Shown here: piece after piece, positions 56,514-64,000 of the stretch
Position numbering within the stretch: position 1 is the first letter of the stretch
Layout of the letters: every line of letters begins with the position of its first letter
Assembly: GCA_026003335.1 (NCBI GenBank)
Contig: BPHB01000002.1
Location: forward strand, 1-64,000
DNA: 64,000 nt
DNA from: Chitinophagales bacterium
GTDB taxonomy: Bacteria; Bacteroidota; Bacteroidia; Chitinophagales; CAIOSU01
Reading direction: 5' to 3'
Notes under the pieces: model-generated
Told to the model about the DNA's origin: nothing
The model's database searches: none
The model's input: only the letters and a program-made list of their open reading frames with translations
Program-made: the position numbers and the translations under genes

Positions 56514-57833
56514 TTATATGACTCCCGGAATAATGCGATAAGGAACTAATCTGCAGTATTCCTCCCAGCGGGTTCCATATTTCAGGCGACATTTGTGGTC
56601 GTCACGAAATGCACGATGCGTCAATAGTATAGTCAGAAACGATACATAGAAATAAGGCATAAAATAACGAAACCCTGCCGGGCAGCTCCACAGAAAGGCA
56701 GCAAGAATTTCGGGCACATAGTGAAAATGGCGACTAATGCCCCAGAATCCGGAAGCTAACAAGAGATTTGTTTTGACCTCGCCCCGGGCAGTAGTATATT
56801 GTGCTTCAATCAACATGGGTGATCGGCCCCAAATAAGAGTATTGCCGTTAGTTGCACGCACAATCTGCCTCTGGCGATCAGCCCAGTAATTGATCCCTAT
56901 GGCAGCCATACCTGCCAGGAAAAGGATTCCGGCTACCGGTAAACTTAGCCCTGCCGGGTGATTTACCATAAACAGAACCGGTGAAGTATAAACAGCAGGC
57001 ACCCACACCAGGCATCCCCAGCATATGTAAAAACCAGCCCGATCAACCTGTATATCCATGGAGCGCATGTAACCGGGTTCCCAGATGAAAAACTTGAACA
57101 GGTAAGTACAAATAATTGATGCAGAAACAATAATTCCCCAATCGGCTGCACCATGGATCTCTTTCTGAGCAAAGGCGAATGACACTACACACAAAGCCCA
57201 TCCGGTCATTCCAAATCGGCAGTTGGTAAATTGTTTTACATCCCATCCCAAAATGCGGGGATATAACTCCGTGCCCCAGTAAAAATCAAAAACAAAGTTT
57301 CCGGTGGAAGAATGATCACTTGTGGAGGGAACATAGCGTCCTTTGAAGTATAACAACACACACAACAATAAGGCAAGTATGTTTAAGGCGCCAAGCAATT
57401 CCCCGAAATGATGATAAATGATGCCGGGTGAAAACCACTTCAAATGCAAAGAGCAAAACAGAAATAATGCAAAAGTGATTAGATAAGATGCCAGACCATT
57501 GTCACGATATTCCGGAATGTTGCCGTTTGCGGTGACGGGTCCTTGGTATTTCTTTCCCGGCAGCAGCCTCATCAGGGCTAGTTGCAGTGCCGCAAAAACG
57601 GCAATCATCTTCCATGCTACTGCACTTCCCCAAAAAACAGGTGCCCATGCTTCATAAAGGAAACTGAATGGGCCCTTTGTCCATAGTTCCTCTCCCAGAC
57701 GTAAAAAGGAGCCGTCCAGATACACATTGGTGTACCACATTACAATTGCAAAGGGCGGGCATACCAGAACCAGAAAAAGGGGCACCAGCGTACGGGTGAA
57801 GAAATTGCTTTTCGTTGTAGCCCAATCCTGCAT
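56514..57833 (-). CDS. Sterol delta-7-reductase-like protein (DHCR7, ERG4/ERG24 family)
   Basis: The 439-residue polytopic membrane protein looks like 7-dehydrocholesterol reductase over its whole length. Shared landmarks are LKWFSPGIIYHHFGELLGALNI, TGNFVFDFYWGTELYPRI, GWDVKQFTNCRFGM, WGCLVWVPAVYTSP, NTLIWGRSPMLIEAQYT, the signature LLLASGFWGISRHFHYV, ILLTHRAFRDDHKC, KYGTRWEEYC and the terminal VPYRIIPG. The VPYRxxPG ending fits the delta-7 rather than the delta-14 branch. The enzyme family reduces a sterol nucleus double bond with NADPH. Homologues are rare in bacteria. It stands alone between surface-protein genes with no sterol pathway partner in view, so whether it acts on self-made, acquired or non-sterol lipids is open. 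Horizontal acquisition is plausible. Confidence 0.9.
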   Translation of the reverse strand: MQDWATTKSNFFTRTLVPLFLVLVCPPFAIVMWYTNVYLDGSFLRLGEELWTKGPFSFLYEAWAPVFWGSAVAWKMIAVFAALQLALMRLLPGKKYQGPVTANGNIPEYRDNGLASYLITFALFLFCSLHLKWFSPGIIYHHFGELLGALNILALLLCVLLYFKGRYVPSTSDHSSTGNFVFDFYWGTELYPRILGWDVKQFTNCRFGMTGWALCVVSFAFAQKEIHGAADWGIIVSASIICTYLFKFFIWEPGYMRSMDIQVDRAGFYICWGCLVWVPAVYTSPVLFMVNHPAGLSLPVAGILFLAGMAAIGINYWADRQRQIVRATNGNTLIWGRSPMLIEAQYTTARGEVKTNLLLASGFWGISRHFHYVPEILAAFLWSCPAGFRYFMPYFYVSFLTILLTHRAFRDDHKCRLKYGTRWEEYCRLVPYRIIPGVI

Positions 57834-57946
57834 ATGGCAACCGAAAGGAAGAAAGTTTAAAAAAAACGAACTATTACTTTAATACCGGAGACAAGTCCTC
57901 TGTCTGCAGATGCAAAATGAAGTATTATGGATATTGCATACCGCTT

Positions 57947-60235
57947 TTACTGAACCACAATTTTTCTTACCACGGTACTTCTATCGGACTTCACCAGCTG
58001 CAGATAATACACACCTTTTTCGGCAGATGAAAGATCTAAAGTTAGCAGTCCGGAAGCCGGCTCACTCACTTCGACCGGTATTTGCTGCCCGAACAGATTA
58101 AACAAAGCTAATGTATGCAGTCGGTCATTACCCGTATGGATGGTTAACTTTCCGGAGGTGGGATTAGGATATATCCAAATGTGAGGCTCACCCATATTTT
58201 GAACGTTCACAGGGCAATGGTTAACCCGTACAAAAGTTTGCAGAGCGGCAGTGCATCCGGGGTCGGAATAAATGTAAACGATTAAATGCGTTCCTACCCC
58301 CGCAGCTGCCGGAGTGAAGATATTACCTGCAATACCGCTCCCGGAGAGCTGCCCTCCGGGTGGATCAGGAGTAATCAGCACAGGCGAAGCATCTACACAA
58401 TAGACAGAGTCGAGCCCCTGAAGTGTCAGCTGAGGAATATCTGTAACTGAAACCTGTAGCGTATCGGAACTGCGGCACCCGTTATTGTCTATGTAAGTGT
58501 ATATGATGAGATACGGTCCTCCCACTCCGGCCAGGGCAGGATTAAAAGCGTTGGCTACAAGCCCGGGTCCACTAAAAGTGCCTCCTTGCGGGTTGCCGCT
58601 CATCGGCACTGCCGGTGCATCTACACAGTAGGAGGCGTTCAGGCCGGTCACGGATACATTCGGCAGCGCATGCACGGTGGTGGACACTGTGTGATCATCC
58701 TTGCATCCGCTGGAATCTGTATAGGTATATGTGATGGCGTGTGTTCCCGGGCCCGCCAATGCCGGAGAGAACTGATTACCCGATACTCCCGGACCGCTGA
58801 AAACGCCACCCGGGGGAGAACCTGCCAGTGTAACCGAAGGGGCATCCACACAGTATTTTGTACCCAGATTGGAGAACGTTGCCGTGGGAGCAGGACGCAC
58901 AAATACCGACTGACTGGCTGAAGAAGTGTTCTGGCATCCTATGGTATCGGTGAATGTATAGGTTATGGTATAGGGGCCCCCTACCCCGGCCACAGCCGGA
59001 TAAAATGCATTGTCAACCACCCCGGTGCCACTGAATGTTCCTCCCGCAGGCGTGGCCTGGAGCAGCACAGAGTCAGAACTGAGACATACCACCGGCAAAG
59101 GCGTAAAATTGATTACCGGAATGTCGTTAACCACGGTGGTAAGACTATCGGCAGCATCACAGCCGTTAGGTGCTGTGTAATGGTACACCACTGTATGCAC
59201 GCCCACTCCGGCATGATAAGGCACAAAAACTCCTGCTCCCACACCCGGACCGCTGAAGGTACCCCCTACAGGAGTTCCACTGAGAACAGACCCGGGATCA
59301 TTGATGCAATAATCCGGATTCAGGCCCGTAAGCGTAACGATAGGATTAGCCAGCTTAGTCAATGTAACCGGAGCAGATAAAGTGGAGCAGCCGTTTGAAT
59401 TTTCTACCTCTACGGTGTAGGTACTGTCCAGGTTAGTACGGATAACCGGGGTATCGGTGCCAAAATCTATTCCGTTGCGTTGCCAGCGATAGCTGGTAAT
59501 GATTCCGCTTCCGGCTATAGCATTTGCTGCAAGCTCAACTGTATCGTCCTCACAGAATGAAGAGCCAGAGGCATTCAAAATAGTTACTATAGGATTTTTG
59601 TTCACCTGAATATTCTGTGTGGCTGCACATTGACCATTAGAATAGGTGATTGTTACTGTGCCATTGATATCCGGAGCTGTAAATACTCCGCTCACCACTC
59701 CGTTGCCTGAAAATACACCCCCCGCAGGCAGCCCGCTTAGAGCTCGTGTTTCACCAGCACACATTGCCGAATCAGATGAGGTAATCTGCAGGTTCTGCCG
59801 ATAATGCAACACAGCCGAAGTGAGTGTGAAAGGAGCACAGGGAAAAGAATCTACCAGAAGACGAATGGTTCCGGTGAAGTTAGCCGTCCAGGTTACCGAG
59901 GCCCGATCTGTAGAGCATTCCGGACCGTTGTCATCATTGAAAAATATCAGATTACCGTTGGCATCATAGCCGGTAAGCGTTGTGTTAAAAGGAGAACCAC
60001 AGGTGCTGAACGTATAAGACCTTCCGATATCCACCGTAAATGTGGCATACGTACCGCCTCCAATAAGCACCGAATCAAAATTGACACAGGGTGGACGTTG
60101 CCCGTCAAATTCAAACACATTATCATTTGGGCATTGCCCGGCAGTAAAAAAAGGCAGCACGAGAAGCACCGGAAGTGTTGGCCAGTACGCAAAAAAGCTT
60201 TTCAATGATAGGTTGCAGTAGGTTTGCCGTTTCAC
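57947..60235 (-). CDS. Secreted protein with GGTFSGPG modules and T9SS type A domain
   Basis: The 762-residue product starts at a GTG 9 bases after the stop of the upstream paralogue, so the two are probably cotranscribed. After the signal peptide (ending FFTAGQ), residues about 33-145 form a beta-rich domain with a GxSYTFSTCGSPFNTTLTGYD core, like prepeptidase-C-terminal (PPC) folds. One short module and one Ig-like module are followed by five modules of about 72 residues (about 310-670). Their pattern is G-L-[ND]-x-x-Y-C-[IV]-[ND]-x-P ... P-x-G-G-[TV]-F-S-G-P-G-V ... A-G-[VP]-G-x-H. The C-terminus is a type A sorting domain (WIYPNPTSGKLTIH, LALFNLFGQQIPV, EKGVYYLQLV). Confidence 0.88.
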   Translation of the reverse strand: MKRQTYCNLSLKSFFAYWPTLPVLLVLPFFTAGQCPNDNVFEFDGQRPPCVNFDSVLIGGGTYATFTVDIGRSYTFSTCGSPFNTTLTGYDANGNLIFFNDDNGPECSTDRASVTWTANFTGTIRLLVDSFPCAPFTLTSAVLHYRQNLQITSSDSAMCAGETRALSGLPAGGVFSGNGVVSGVFTAPDINGTVTITYSNGQCAATQNIQVNKNPIVTILNASGSSFCEDDTVELAANAIAGSGIITSYRWQRNGIDFGTDTPVIRTNLDSTYTVEVENSNGCSTLSAPVTLTKLANPIVTLTGLNPDYCINDPGSVLSGTPVGGTFSGPGVGAGVFVPYHAGVGVHTVVYHYTAPNGCDAADSLTTVVNDIPVINFTPLPVVCLSSDSVLLQATPAGGTFSGTGVVDNAFYPAVAGVGGPYTITYTFTDTIGCQNTSSASQSVFVRPAPTATFSNLGTKYCVDAPSVTLAGSPPGGVFSGPGVSGNQFSPALAGPGTHAITYTYTDSSGCKDDHTVSTTVHALPNVSVTGLNASYCVDAPAVPMSGNPQGGTFSGPGLVANAFNPALAGVGGPYLIIYTYIDNNGCRSSDTLQVSVTDIPQLTLQGLDSVYCVDASPVLITPDPPGGQLSGSGIAGNIFTPAAAGVGTHLIVYIYSDPGCTAALQTFVRVNHCPVNVQNMGEPHIWIYPNPTSGKLTIHTGNDRLHTLALFNLFGQQIPVEVSEPASGLLTLDLSSAEKGVYYLQLVKSDRSTVVRKIVVQ

Positions 60236-60244
60236 TACTTATTT

Positions 60245-63200
60245 TTATTGTAAGATAATTTTCTCAACAACAACCTCCTTATCGGTCTGCAGGCGAAGAT
60301 AATACATACCCTTGGCGTGCGAAGTAAAATCTAAGGTTTCTTCGTGTTGCTGCCATTGGCGAATTTTGGTTCGGTAGATACATTGTCCTTGCATATTGTA
60401 AATAGCCAATACACTGCCAGGAAGGGTAGCTCCTGTTAGTTTAACATGCAGACGGCCGTTGCTCGGATTGGGATATATGTTCACTTCCGGAACGTCAGGC
60501 AAGTTCACTCCGGTACACTGCGCTACTCTGACACTTACCTGCATGCTATTGGTGCAGCCGGCATTATCGGAATAAATATACACTAATGTATGGTTGCCTA
60601 CTCCGGCTTGGGAGGGATTAAATGTATTCCCCGCCACTCCGGGACCCACCAGCTGGCCACCAGCGGGTATCAACGCCAGAGATACCGGCCCTACCCATGA
60701 ACAATATTCCGCATCCAGACCAATGATCTGAAGCTGCGGAATATCGTTGACTATAACAAGAGATGTATCCGAGCCTTTACAACCATTTTGATCAGTATAG
60801 GAATACACAATGCGGTGCGGGCCACCGGCACCGGCTAATGAAGGATTAAAAGAATTAGCAATCAATCCCGGACCACTGAAGGTTCCACCCGGAGGAGAAC
60901 CCGTCATCTGTGCCGGAAGTGCATCTATACAATAAACAGGACTGAGCCCCGAAAGAGTAACCTGAGGCAACGGATGCACAGTAGTGCTTACTGTCTGGAA
61001 GTTGGTACAGCCTCCGGCAGATGTATAGGTGTATTGAATCTGATGTGTACCGGGACCAGCCGTTAGAGGATCAAATTGATTGCCTACTACCCCGTTGCCC
61101 AAAAAAGTACCTCCAGACGGAAAACCATTCAACGTTGCCGGGGGATCATTAAGGCAATATTTGGGATTGACCCCTGAAATAGAAACCACCGGCACATTGG
61201 TTACAACAACCGACTGAGATTTTGATGCGGTGTTGCGGCACCCTATGGTATCGGTAAAAGTGTATGTAATCACATATGGCCCTCCTACTCCGGCAGCGGC
61301 CGGGTCAAACTGATTGCCCGTAACCCCGGGTCCAGAAAAGGTGCCGCCAAAGGGCGATGCTAAGAGAGTATACACAGGATCATTCACACAAAACGTATTG
61401 GGAGATATGACAAAGGTTATTACCGGTTGATCATTCACTATGGTAGTTTGTGAAGCCGTAGCATCGCACCCGTTAGGTGCAACATAATGATAGGACACTA
61501 CGTGTGTACCTACCCCGGCAAGGAAGGGGACAAAGGTGTTACCGCCCACTCCGGGACCGCTAAAGGTGCCGCCTGCCGGTAATCCGGTAAGAGCTGATCC
61601 CGGCTGGGTGATGCAATAATCCGGATTCAGGCCCGTAAAGCTCACAGCAGGAGGCTGTAACACAGTTACCGTTGCGGTATCCGAGCGCCCACACCCAATC
61701 GGAGTGGCATAGCTATAAATGATTTGGTGTACGCCCACACCGGCATTTTGGGGATCAAAAACATTTCCCGACACGACCGGCCCGGTAAAGGTGCCACCCG
61801 AAGGATTTCCGACAAGGGTTACCGGAGCGTCATCCAGACAATAAGAGCTACTAAGTCCTGACAGGGTCACCGCAGGATAAGGCTGCACATCTACGGAAGC
61901 ATACACCGGTATTGACCATCCGCAGCACTCGGTTCTCACCCGGAAGCGCACAGTGTATACTCCCGTTGAAGGAGGAACATAGCTTCCGGGATTTTGTGCT
62001 CCGAAGGTTTGAAGCCGCACGCCATTTTGATTATAGATTTCCCATTCATAAATAATACCTTGCTCAGGCGTTCCCAGCTGTATGGCATCTCCTACGCAAA
62101 TAGCTGCCGGCAGGCTATTGATCACCGGCATCTGGCGATCACGGGTAAGGGTAATAAAGCTCTCATAAGGAATACCGTTAAGCTTTATTGTTTTGCCTCC
62201 CCTGGAAGTAAAGTAGATGAGAGCATTATTTGATTGATTATTGTAGGATGAGCCCGTTGCCGAGAGGTCATTGACAAAGGATGCACCGGAGCCTGTGAGA
62301 TCCCATGCCCCCGAAGTTTTTGTGATATTAATTTCAGAGTACGGACAAGCAGCAATGTTTTTATAATCCACTGCCAACAAGGGCGGGTTTACCGGATAAG
62401 TACCTGACTGACTTACCAGCGCGCCTCCAAACTGAGCTATGGCCATACTTGGGCCATTGGCTCCGTCACGTCCACGACCTCCGCTACCTCCACTGCCTCC
62501 CGCACCACCGTTGCCGCCGTAAAAACCATCACAACGGCTGTGGTATCCTCCGAAGGAGCCTAATGCTCCCGCACTGCCCGGCTGGCCCGCGGCACCCTGT
62601 CCGCCAATGCCTCCGCTGCCTGGTTGCAGGGAACAATCCTTTACAAGCCCGCTACCTCCGCCATAAGCATAAATAGCAATAGAAGCACCTCCGCCATATC
62701 CTCCTTCTCCTCCCAGGCCGCCATCACCGCCCCGCCCACCATTGCCACCACTGGCATTGCCGCTTCCGCAACTGCACAAACAGCATGTGCCGATAGCCGC
62801 CCCACTGCCACCACCGCCACCACCGCCACCAAAGCCATTACCTCCATTGGTTTTATCATTAGGTACGTAATACACATTGGCAACAAGGTTGGCTGAGGGT
62901 CTGTCTCCCGGAGCGTAGCCCGTGCCGTTAGCACCAGGGGCACCATTACCGCCAGACCTACCCCAGTTGCCGCTGGCATCACATCCGAAAATATTGCAAC
63001 TGCCATTACCTACGCCACTACCGCCCGGTCCGCCTGCTGCTCCGCCATTACCCGGTGAGCCCGGTGAGCCGGGAGATGAAGCCCCTCCGCAACCCGAAGT
63101 GTAACCGCTGCCCAAACCGCCGGCTCCCCCTCCTCCTGCTCCACCGGTTCCGCTGATGGCACTACCAGAACTTCCGTTGGTACCACTGGCCGTGGTGATG

Positions 63201-63715
63201 ATGCACCGAATCAGGCTGTAATTCGCGCAGTTTAGTATGTGCAAGCCATACACCGAGTGCCCCCGACCGCTGGTAGTCCCAGGTGTGGAAGAAACATTTA
63301 TTGTCAGGTCCTGAAGCGTCCAGCCGTTGATGTTACTTGCCTTGATACCGATGGTGTGTCCTACCGTTACACCACCTACTACATCGGTTTGAAAGCCACC
63401 CAGATTGATTACCGTAAGCGCATCACTTCTTTTTACCCAGTTACCCGAACCATCAATTCGATAGCCGCCATCAATTTTTACACTGTCAGCAGGCAGAGTT
63501 AAACTGCCGTTTATATTGTAAGTACCTTCCAGCACGCGAATGGTTCTTCTTGTGCCTGAAACCAGATTCATCGCATATTGCAGGCTTGTTGGGCTGGTGG
63601 CCGTGCCTGTAATGCTGTTGCCTGAAGGCGAAACGTAAATGATATCGCAGGGTTGCTGGGCAAGAGCCAAACTGCAGCACAGGACGCACACAAATGTAAA
63701 AAGCCCATTTCTCAT
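60245..63715 (-). CDS. Secreted beta-helix protein with glycine-rich insertion, GGTFSGPG modules and T9SS type A domain
   Basis: The 1156-residue product has a signal peptide of about 19 residues. Residues about 24-175 look like the start of a parallel beta-helix of the DUF1565 type (DIIYVSPSGNSITGTATSPT, IRVLEGTYNINGSL, YGLHILNC). Where further coils would be expected, residues about 175-440 are a glycine-rich stretch (GGAGGGGAGG, PGSPGSPGNGGAAGGPGGSG) with a cysteine cluster, GTCCLCSCGSG. A beta-sandwich follows (about 440-620), then six GGTFSGPG modules (about 620-1060) and a type A sorting domain (NIYPNPSNGRLHVKL, AIYNMQGQCIY, KGMYYLRLQ). Modules 2-6 align one-to-one with the five modules of the downstream gene, so the pair arose by tandem duplication. 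Confidence 0.9.
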   Translation of the reverse strand: MRNGLFTFVCVLCCSLALAQQPCDIIYVSPSGNSITGTATSPTSLQYAMNLVSGTRRTIRVLEGTYNINGSLTLPADSVKIDGGYRIDGSGNWVKRSDALTVINLGGFQTDVVGGVTVGHTIGIKASNINGWTLQDLTINVSSTPGTTSGRGHSVYGLHILNCANYSLIRCIITTASGTNGSSGSAISGTGGAGGGGAGGLGSGYTSGCGGASSPGSPGSPGNGGAAGGPGGSGVGNGSCNIFGCDASGNWGRSGGNGAPGANGTGYAPGDRPSANLVANVYYVPNDKTNGGNGFGGGGGGGGSGAAIGTCCLCSCGSGNASGGNGGRGGDGGLGGEGGYGGGASIAIYAYGGGSGLVKDCSLQPGSGGIGGQGAAGQPGSAGALGSFGGYHSRCDGFYGGNGGAGGSGGSGGRGRDGANGPSMAIAQFGGALVSQSGTYPVNPPLLAVDYKNIAACPYSEINITKTSGAWDLTGSGASFVNDLSATGSSYNNQSNNALIYFTSRGGKTIKLNGIPYESFITLTRDRQMPVINSLPAAICVGDAIQLGTPEQGIIYEWEIYNQNGVRLQTFGAQNPGSYVPPSTGVYTVRFRVRTECCGWSIPVYASVDVQPYPAVTLSGLSSSYCLDDAPVTLVGNPSGGTFTGPVVSGNVFDPQNAGVGVHQIIYSYATPIGCGRSDTATVTVLQPPAVSFTGLNPDYCITQPGSALTGLPAGGTFSGPGVGGNTFVPFLAGVGTHVVSYHYVAPNGCDATASQTTIVNDQPVITFVISPNTFCVNDPVYTLLASPFGGTFSGPGVTGNQFDPAAAGVGGPYVITYTFTDTIGCRNTASKSQSVVVTNVPVVSISGVNPKYCLNDPPATLNGFPSGGTFLGNGVVGNQFDPLTAGPGTHQIQYTYTSAGGCTNFQTVSTTVHPLPQVTLSGLSPVYCIDALPAQMTGSPPGGTFSGPGLIANSFNPSLAGAGGPHRIVYSYTDQNGCKGSDTSLVIVNDIPQLQIIGLDAEYCSWVGPVSLALIPAGGQLVGPGVAGNTFNPSQAGVGNHTLVYIYSDNAGCTNSMQVSVRVAQCTGVNLPDVPEVNIYPNPSNGRLHVKLTGATLPGSVLAIYNMQGQCIYRTKIRQWQQHEETLDFTSHAKGMYYLRLQTDKEVVVEKIILQ
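62450..63190 (-). repeat. Glycine-rich low-complexity coding region
   Basis: About 740 bases encode a segment dominated by glycine with serine, alanine and proline, including GGGGGGGGSG and PGSPGSPGN runs and the CCLCSC cluster. On the + strand it shows as CCGCC/CCACC-rich DNA that creates proline/threonine-rich shadow frames. It is one of the most compositionally biased stretches in the window. Confidence 0.85.
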
Positions 63716-63733
63716 AAGAGGATTACTTTAACC

Positions 63734-63765
63734 CAAATTTAAAGATTACATGGATAAAATAGCAA
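63734..63765 (-). promoter_or_regulatory. Candidate Bacteroidota promoter (TTG-N21-TAAATTTG)
   Basis: On the reverse strand a TTG (63763-63765) is followed 21 bases later by TAAATTTG (63734-63741), a full match to TAnnTTTG with a plausible -33 element. It sits 19 bases before the ATG at 63715, so the leader would be short. It would drive the two-gene unit of GGTFSGPG proteins. Confidence 0.5.
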
Positions 63766-63786
63766 TCTATCGTCTCCCAGGCCGTA

Positions 63787-64000
63787 TCATTGCACGATTA
63801 TCTTAGCCGTAATGTTTCCGGAAGAGGTTATTAACTGAATAAAGTAAGACCCCGCAGGGAATCCGGTTAAATCTACATCCACGGATACATCTGGTAATAG
63901 CAACCTTTTCTGCACCATCAGGCGACCGGTTATATCATAAACTTTTAATGTAACATCGGGTCTCTTCATAGCAGAAATTTCCATCCTGAACCATCCGGAA
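63787..64000 (-). CDS. T9SS type A sorting domain protein, C-terminal part (5' truncated by window edge)
   Basis: The reverse-strand frame is open to the window end and encodes the last 70 or so residues of a larger protein. The visible part has the usual sorting-domain order: FRMEISAMKRPDVTLKVYD, ITGRLMVQKRL, a short acidic turn, FPAGSYFIQLITSSGNITA and the end KIIVQ. The body of the protein lies beyond the window. It is followed on the same strand by the glycine-rich surface protein, about 70 bases away. Confidence 0.85.
   Translation of the reverse strand, partial: SGWFRMEISAMKRPDVTLKVYDITGRLMVQKRLLLPDVSVDVDLTGFPAGSYFIQLITSSGNITAKIIVQ

Noticed and set aside
63239-63502. Plus-strand frames opposite the 1156-residue gene
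   Set aside because: They are shadows of the beta-helix coding region on the reverse strand, which has a signal peptide, modules and a sorting domain.

Overview
This window reads as chromosome of a member of the Bacteroidota, probably an environmental or metagenome-derived lineage. The evidence is consistent: at least five intact proteins end in type IX secretion (T9SS) type A sorting domains, one ends in a type B (gliding-motility-associated) domain, there is a PorP/SprF-family protein and an OmpA/PD40 protein of the PorE type, the sigma factor is the short RpoD-like form of this phylum, and three candidate promoters match the phylum's TAnnTTTG -7 box. I found no rRNA, tRNA, CRISPR array, phage gene or transposase.

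Layout. 1-300 is the tail of a T9SS cargo gene. 540-1310 holds two small reverse-strand DNA-binding proteins: a histone-H1-like/SWIB fusion and an 84-residue HTH-like protein. 1.7-10.4 kb is a plus-strand T9SS cluster: a giant type-B cargo protein, its PorP/SprF partner and an OmpA-family periplasmic anchor. 10.9-13.5 kb carries an RpoD-like sigma factor and a cytochrome P450. 13.6-18.9 kb is a closely spaced plus-strand stress-type cluster: TPR protein, coiled-coil protein, MgtC/DUF4010 membrane protein, two tandem-domain universal stress proteins and a Crp/Fnr regulator. 19-26 kb is metabolic: a secreted hypothetical, a compact thrA-thrB-thrC threonine operon, and RtcB RNA ligase.

26.1-64 kb is almost entirely a surface-protein island. 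On the reverse strand lie a 3522-residue protein built from about 43 copies of a roughly 51-residue two-cysteine unit, two DUF5060/apiosidase-like glycoside hydrolase relatives, a related surface protein broken by four single-base frameshifts, and a pair of tandem paralogues sharing a GGTFSGPG module. One paralogue carries a long glycine-rich insertion. On the plus strand is a 2287-residue KP-43-like subtilase with EGF-like cysteine-rich repeats and a seven-blade-like propeller. A sterol delta-7-reductase (DHCR7) homologue sits inside this island.

How it may fit together. The 1.7-10.4 kb cluster is a textbook cargo/partner/anchor set. In the island, the 928-residue hydrolase-like protein ends in a duplicated dockerin-like NDRD motif and overlaps by 4 bp the giant protein, whose N-terminus looks cohesin-like. 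This could be a coupled enzyme-scaffold pair on the cell surface, which is the most interesting functional hypothesis here, but it is inference. P450 plus sterol reductase hints at sterol or other polycyclic lipid chemistry.
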